A DNA stretch of 64,000 bases from Sapria himalayana (Eukaryota; Streptophyta; Magnoliopsida; Malpighiales; Rafflesiaceae). The notes under the pieces were generated by a model. That model saw only the letters and a list, made by a program, of their open reading frames with translations. It was not told where the DNA came from and searched no databases. The position numbers and the translations under genes are program-made. Location of the stretch: the NCBI GenBank assembly GCA_029783825.1, contig JAREIK010002463.1, forward strand, positions 720,001 through 784,000. The letters run 5' to 3'. This document shows positions 59,421 to 64,000 of the stretch, in pieces (position 1 is the first letter of the stretch; every line of letters begins with the position of its first letter).

Positions 59421-61850
59421 GTTGTGACTTTATTATGCTACCCCATTTTATTAGTTAGATAATATGTCAAAAGCTCATTAGCGAGACTATCTAGTCAATA
59501 AAGATTCGCAAGTATTCTAGTAGTATAAGTAATAAAGATGACTTTAATCTAGATATTAATCTCTCATGTATTGTATCAATTATTTGATCAACAAATATTA
59601 AGATAACATAATTCTAGTAGAGAATATATTTTGAAATTTTGGTACGACTCTTAGATCATAGAGTTTGTCCACTTGATTTGTATGGTGCATATTCAAATAA
59701 TTTGATTTATGTTATGTTTGGATACAAAATTAAAATAGATTGTTGATAGAATATCTATTTGTCCTAATGATATATAAGGTAGTTATCATCATTGAGCCTA
59801 TCTCAATGATCCTCTCATAGCTGTTCTCTTAATACGTTACCACCAAATTAACAAGTTATTTCTACTTGAGGTTCATTCACAAGTTTATATTATGTAGGCA
59901 ATTCATGAACTTCACTCGATAGATACTTTATATATATATTCTTATTATTTAGTCTCAAGTATCATAAAGACTAAGAAATAATTTGATTTATAAATATTTA
60001 TACTTTTGGTTTCATAAGTACCATACTCATATAATTAACATATGATTCTCTCAAATCTTACTAGTAAAAATTATATGAGTGAAAATAACTCAAAGTGTTG
60101 TCAATACTTTGTGAGTAACAATCAACTCATGCATCTTCTATAAATTATTGTCACTATTCTCAATAGTGATGATGTGACTCTCACACTAAAAGTGAAACTA
60201 GCCGGCCCGGCCCGGCACAAGGCACGACACAGTTTAGCTGTGCCTGGGCCGGCACAACATGATATAGTATAGTGTGTGCCTGGCCTGATACGGTAGCCCA
60301 GCATGCCCCGTTTAACACCTCTAAGTAAAAACCTTAGAAACTATTCTATAAAATATTTACATCAATTAAGAACTAGCTCTGCTAAGACACGTATAGTAGA
60401 GTAGCATGTAAAATCATTTGTTTTTTTTGGCTTTGTGAGCATCATACTTGCAATGATTAACATACCAAAATTTTATATTTTAATATACATGTTTGTTTCA
60501 TGCATCTTGGTCATAAGAAATATTACTTTCTTTCAATCATATGTATCAGTGAACTTCATACTTTACCCATCACCATACATAATGATAGCATGAAAAAATA
60601 CACCAATAATCAAATCTTTAATTTAAGTTTTATTTAATCATCATTTTTATCAATATCTATTTCACAACATAAATCAAATATATTAATTATTTATAAACGC
60701 ATTCATACATCACATAAATCATAATTACATAAATTCTAGACCTCAATTTAACCTAATATTGGTGAGAGATTCAATGAGATACAAAAGAAGTCTCATTAAT
60801 TTTAGATTCTCAATGATAACTCTCATATGAATCTATGATACAAGCCCTAATCCCATACTATTTTGGATAATTTCTTAATCCACCCTAGAGAGAAAGGATT
60901 TGAGAGTCACACTCCCAACTCTAGAGTTTAGCTTATGTCTTATATTCCTTACTTGCTCGTGGATCTCCTAGGAAGTAGAAAAATCTTTCCTAGGGTTGTT
61001 ATGCTTTGCTTGTAGTCTTTTGCATGAAAAAGAAGAATGTTTAATCTTTTTTAATTTTGCTCTCTCTCCTCTTTTATACCTATAATTTTGATAATTTTCT
61101 AAGTAGAAAATCATGATTTTGGAAAAATGACATGATTCTGACATCAATCTCTTGAGCTCGAGGTTACAACTCTAGAAAGTTGTCATTACTTGGGAATCCC
61201 TCCTAATATTTATGTAACATAAAGTCATAATACTAGGAAGTATTCATGACTTGTGTATTTTGTTACTATAACATAAAGTCATTATGATGGGAATAACAAT
61301 GACTCTAGCATTGATCTTTCATTAGTAAGAAAGGGCTATAGAGTTAGGAATGACAATGACTTTACCTTTGATCTTTCTCATATATCAAATAGCTATGATA
61401 CTGAGAATAGAAACAACTTTGGAAATTAATCCATGTATCCAAATCATGGCTTTTTCTTTTTTTTAGAGCAAAAGTGGAGGCTTTGAGAAGTGACAGTATT
61501 CTAATAATACTTTATATAACATTATGTGTCCAAAAGTGATTCTACTAGATAATTGTTTTGGCTATGATCTGAGTTGTTTTAACTTTATAAATTTCTATAG
61601 CCTAAAAGTCTCATCTTTGGGAAAAGGCCACAATTCAAACTTGAAAATACAAAACCTTGGTAAATATAAATTTGTGACAATGGAAAGTGGCATGACTTTT
61701 AACTCTAGCAAAGTGATTGATCATTGTAATGCAAAACTAATGTCATGATCATTTATTTATTATGAGATAAATATGATTATGACTCTATAACAATATCAAA
61801 GTCAAAAATAATATATTGCATAGTTGAAAGATTGTGCTAATAAAATAGTA
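59421..61850 (-). repeat. Third copy of the 2.5-kb LTR-like repeat, inverted
   Basis: The reverse complement follows the repeats at 48.3 and 54.1 kb: TTTTATTAGTTAGATAATATG at the left end, the splitting GATGATGTGACTC, the leader near 61030, and the TATAAAAG box at 61071-61078 (minus). It is either a solo LTR or one end of an element continuing outside. A 125-bp hAT fragment is inserted at 60199-60323. A further partial copy seems to flank the LINE at 57120-57177 and 59371-59420. Confidence 0.6.
60199..60323. mobile_element. 125-bp hAT fragment nested in the third LTR-like copy
   Basis: GC-rich GCCGGCCCGGCCCGGC start and CCCGTTTAACACCTCTA end, flanked by AGTGAAAC and AGTAAAAA (6 of 8 match). 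The paralogous sequence near 55890 runs through without it, which defines the insertion. The left terminus lacks the usual TAGAGGTGTCAAAC. Confidence 0.6.
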
Positions 61851-64000
61851 ATTAACATACCGAACACTTGGCATTTTAGTTTTTGATCAAGTTTTAATGA
61901 ATTGACTTAACTACTTATGTTGATATGATAAATTAGGATCTTAAAAAGATACTTAGTCTCTATGATTGGTTCATTTTATCATGTATGATTATGTTTTCTT
62001 TATGCATATGAGTGTTGTGGTAATGAAATATATATTTTATTAGACAAATGGTATGAAGATGTGGGATCTCAAATCACTTTGTTAGTCTTGAAGAGTTAAT
62101 TAACCATGGGCTATCACTATCATAGATGACCCCCCTATAGTTGTGCTATCGATATACATGTCATTATCCCAAAAAAGCATATATTTACCTAACAATTAGA
62201 AACACCACAATTCCTTCATCTTTTAAAAAATTCATCAACTCCTTTTGATAGTCACTTTGACTATGAATATATCTATTCTCAACCAATACTTATAAAGAAT
62301 ACGTGATGATATTGTCATAACATTTATGCTTTTAGCTTCATTAGTTTCATACACATATTAATTAACTTATGCCAACTTAATAATTATATCCATGGAAGTC
62401 ATTACAAGAAGAAGGTGGTTAGATGGTTGTCACTTTCTATCAATGAACATCTCATTATGTGTGTCATATGGCTTATCACTATCTATCATATCCAAAACAA
62501 ATCATCCATCAGTTGATGAAACTTTAGGTTAGATATTTTAAGACACTCTCATATCCAACAACAGCAAATATATATCACAAAATCACAAATCATCCACCAC
62601 AAATCATATTCATGATGCACTATTACATAAACTAACCCTAGATTAATGAATTAGAGTTAAAATATAGAGATATTCAAGTAAGGTAATTTGAGAATTATCT
62701 CATCTAATTTAGTATTGTAAAAGGTAGTAGGCAATTAGAATCTCGGTTCAATTTTAATTATCAGTCCAATCGAATGCATTTTGCATTCAGCCCTATTTCT
62801 GTTTATCTATTCGGAGTGGCATTTATTGCATGCATCTCCTCTTATTCTTTTGATTTCTTTTCTCCTCTTATTATTATTTTTTTATTTTCATTAAGTCTAG
62901 CTTTAATATTATTAGATTCCATTAGTAGTGAAAATTCATCAAGGAACATTTTAGTATCTTTATTGAGTTATATGTCATGACACTGGGTTGATATTACAAT
63001 AAAGGATTGAATTGAATCACATATGTAACATCATGCCCTGGAAGGTCATTGAAAATATTATGATATCATTATGCATGTATGAAGATAATGTTGTGACTAA
63101 AGTAAGTCTTACCCTTGAGTATGATGTCATGAAAAAAAAAAAAGAAAAACATTACCAAAAATGACTTTGCAATCTTGAAATATTATGATTTTTGTTATGT
63201 AACAATAATGTCGTGACCTTGAAAAGGATGTCACAACTTCTTATTATCTTTTAAGAATTGTCATGACTATGTTTTGATGTCATATTTGAGATTAATATTT
63301 TAGCTATCACCACAGAAATAATATCATGACCAAATATATATTTTAGAACAAATGTGATCATAACTCAGAAATATTTTTGGGACCACAAAGGTGTTGCAAA
63401 ATAGAAAGTTATTGTGATCATGTTGTAGAGTTATGACATATAATGAATATAATAACTAATATGTAGAATCATAATAAAGAAAGGCTTGACACAACTACTT
63501 TAGATGTGTATGCCAATATTAATGATGTGTTCGATCAAATCCATATTTTATACTTAATTTATAACTGATTTCACTACTTTTCATCAAAATTAATCAACAT
63601 TTTATTTTTGTGAAATATATATATTTTATGCCCAATTTTTTATATAAACACCGTATAAAATAAGCCAAAAATATTCATTAAAATGTAGTATTTTATGTGC
63701 CTAACAAACCACCACATTTAAACATTTGCTTATCCTTGAGTAAAAAGAATCTCTTTCTCTTTCAATTCCTCTTTCTGGTCAAATGAGGAGAAACAAAATA
63801 AAATAATATACATTACTTTAGTGAAGAAGACCTATAGGCTACCCATTTTTTTACATCAAACTTATTCAATGAAAACAAGATTTTGATGGCTCAAATTGTG
63901 ACATGGATGTAGAGGTCTTCCTTGTGTGTCTATTCGATGTGCTCACTAACCACTCTATCATTATGCTAATAATGTTGCATAGATCAACTTGCTTGCTATT
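61851..64000. other. AT-rich DNA, unassigned
   Basis: No coding signal recognised. The frequent TCATGAC/GTCATGA words seen in the LTR-like repeats continue here, so it may belong to another copy of that family extending past the window. Confidence 0.35.

Noticed and set aside
62774..62980. 68-codon hydrophobic frame resembling a small membrane protein
   Set aside because: AT-rich DNA readily gives Phe/Leu/Ile frames; no homologue, splice context or codon signal supports it.

Overview
This window looks like nuclear DNA of a flowering plant with a large, transposon-rich, AT-rich genome. The evidence is one split plant gene with canonical GT-AG introns plus plant-type Copia, L1-like LINE, hAT and CACTA elements. 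I cannot name the species; no rRNA, tRNA gene, CRISPR or bacterial-style operon was seen.

The only host gene I can support runs right to left on the minus strand. It is an EDR2_C/DUF1336 protein of the short CW14-like type. Its first eight exons lie at 22329-22158, 22078-21995, 21787-21446, 21269-21134, 20966-20804, 2292-2164, 2062-1868 and 725-603. They join in phase with no stop to give 448 residues, and the C-terminal exon(s) lie beyond position 1. Intron 5 is 18,511 bp and is filled with mobile-element relics: hAT copies, a decayed plus-strand Copia, and two copies of one GC-rich non-autonomous DNA transposon in opposite orientations, each with a perfect 8-bp target duplication. Intron 7 holds tRNA-derived SINE-like repeats.

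Upstream of the gene (23.6-33.7 kb) is a complete minus-strand Copia retrotransposon: about 232-bp LTRs, TGAAT target duplication, tRNA-Met-type primer site. A full-length plus-strand LINE with a 16-bp target duplication is nested in its gag. Next come a 3' Copia fragment (34.0-34.5 kb), unassigned AT-rich DNA, and a degraded minus-strand CACTA element (38.3 to about 46.7 kb) that keeps pieces of TNP2-like and Transposase_24-like genes. These pieces are interrupted by another CACTA end and by short tandem arrays.

The right third (47-64 kb) is dominated by an element I could not assign to a named family: two direct 2.5-kb repeats (48.3-50.8 and 54.1-56.6 kb) around about 3.3 kb without recognisable pol. 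The repeats share a TATAAAAG box at the same distance (about 1,136 bp) from their left ends, which fits the LTRs of a large non-autonomous LTR retrotransposon. It sits inside a degenerate minisatellite. A third copy lies inverted at 59.4-61.9 kb, carrying a 125-bp hAT fragment, and a second, 5'-truncated LINE (57.2-59.4 kb) has its own 16-bp target duplication. No cooperating gene system was found. The interest lies in the gene's giant intron, the nested insertion history, the inverted transposon pair and the large non-coding LTR family. All similarities were judged by eye.
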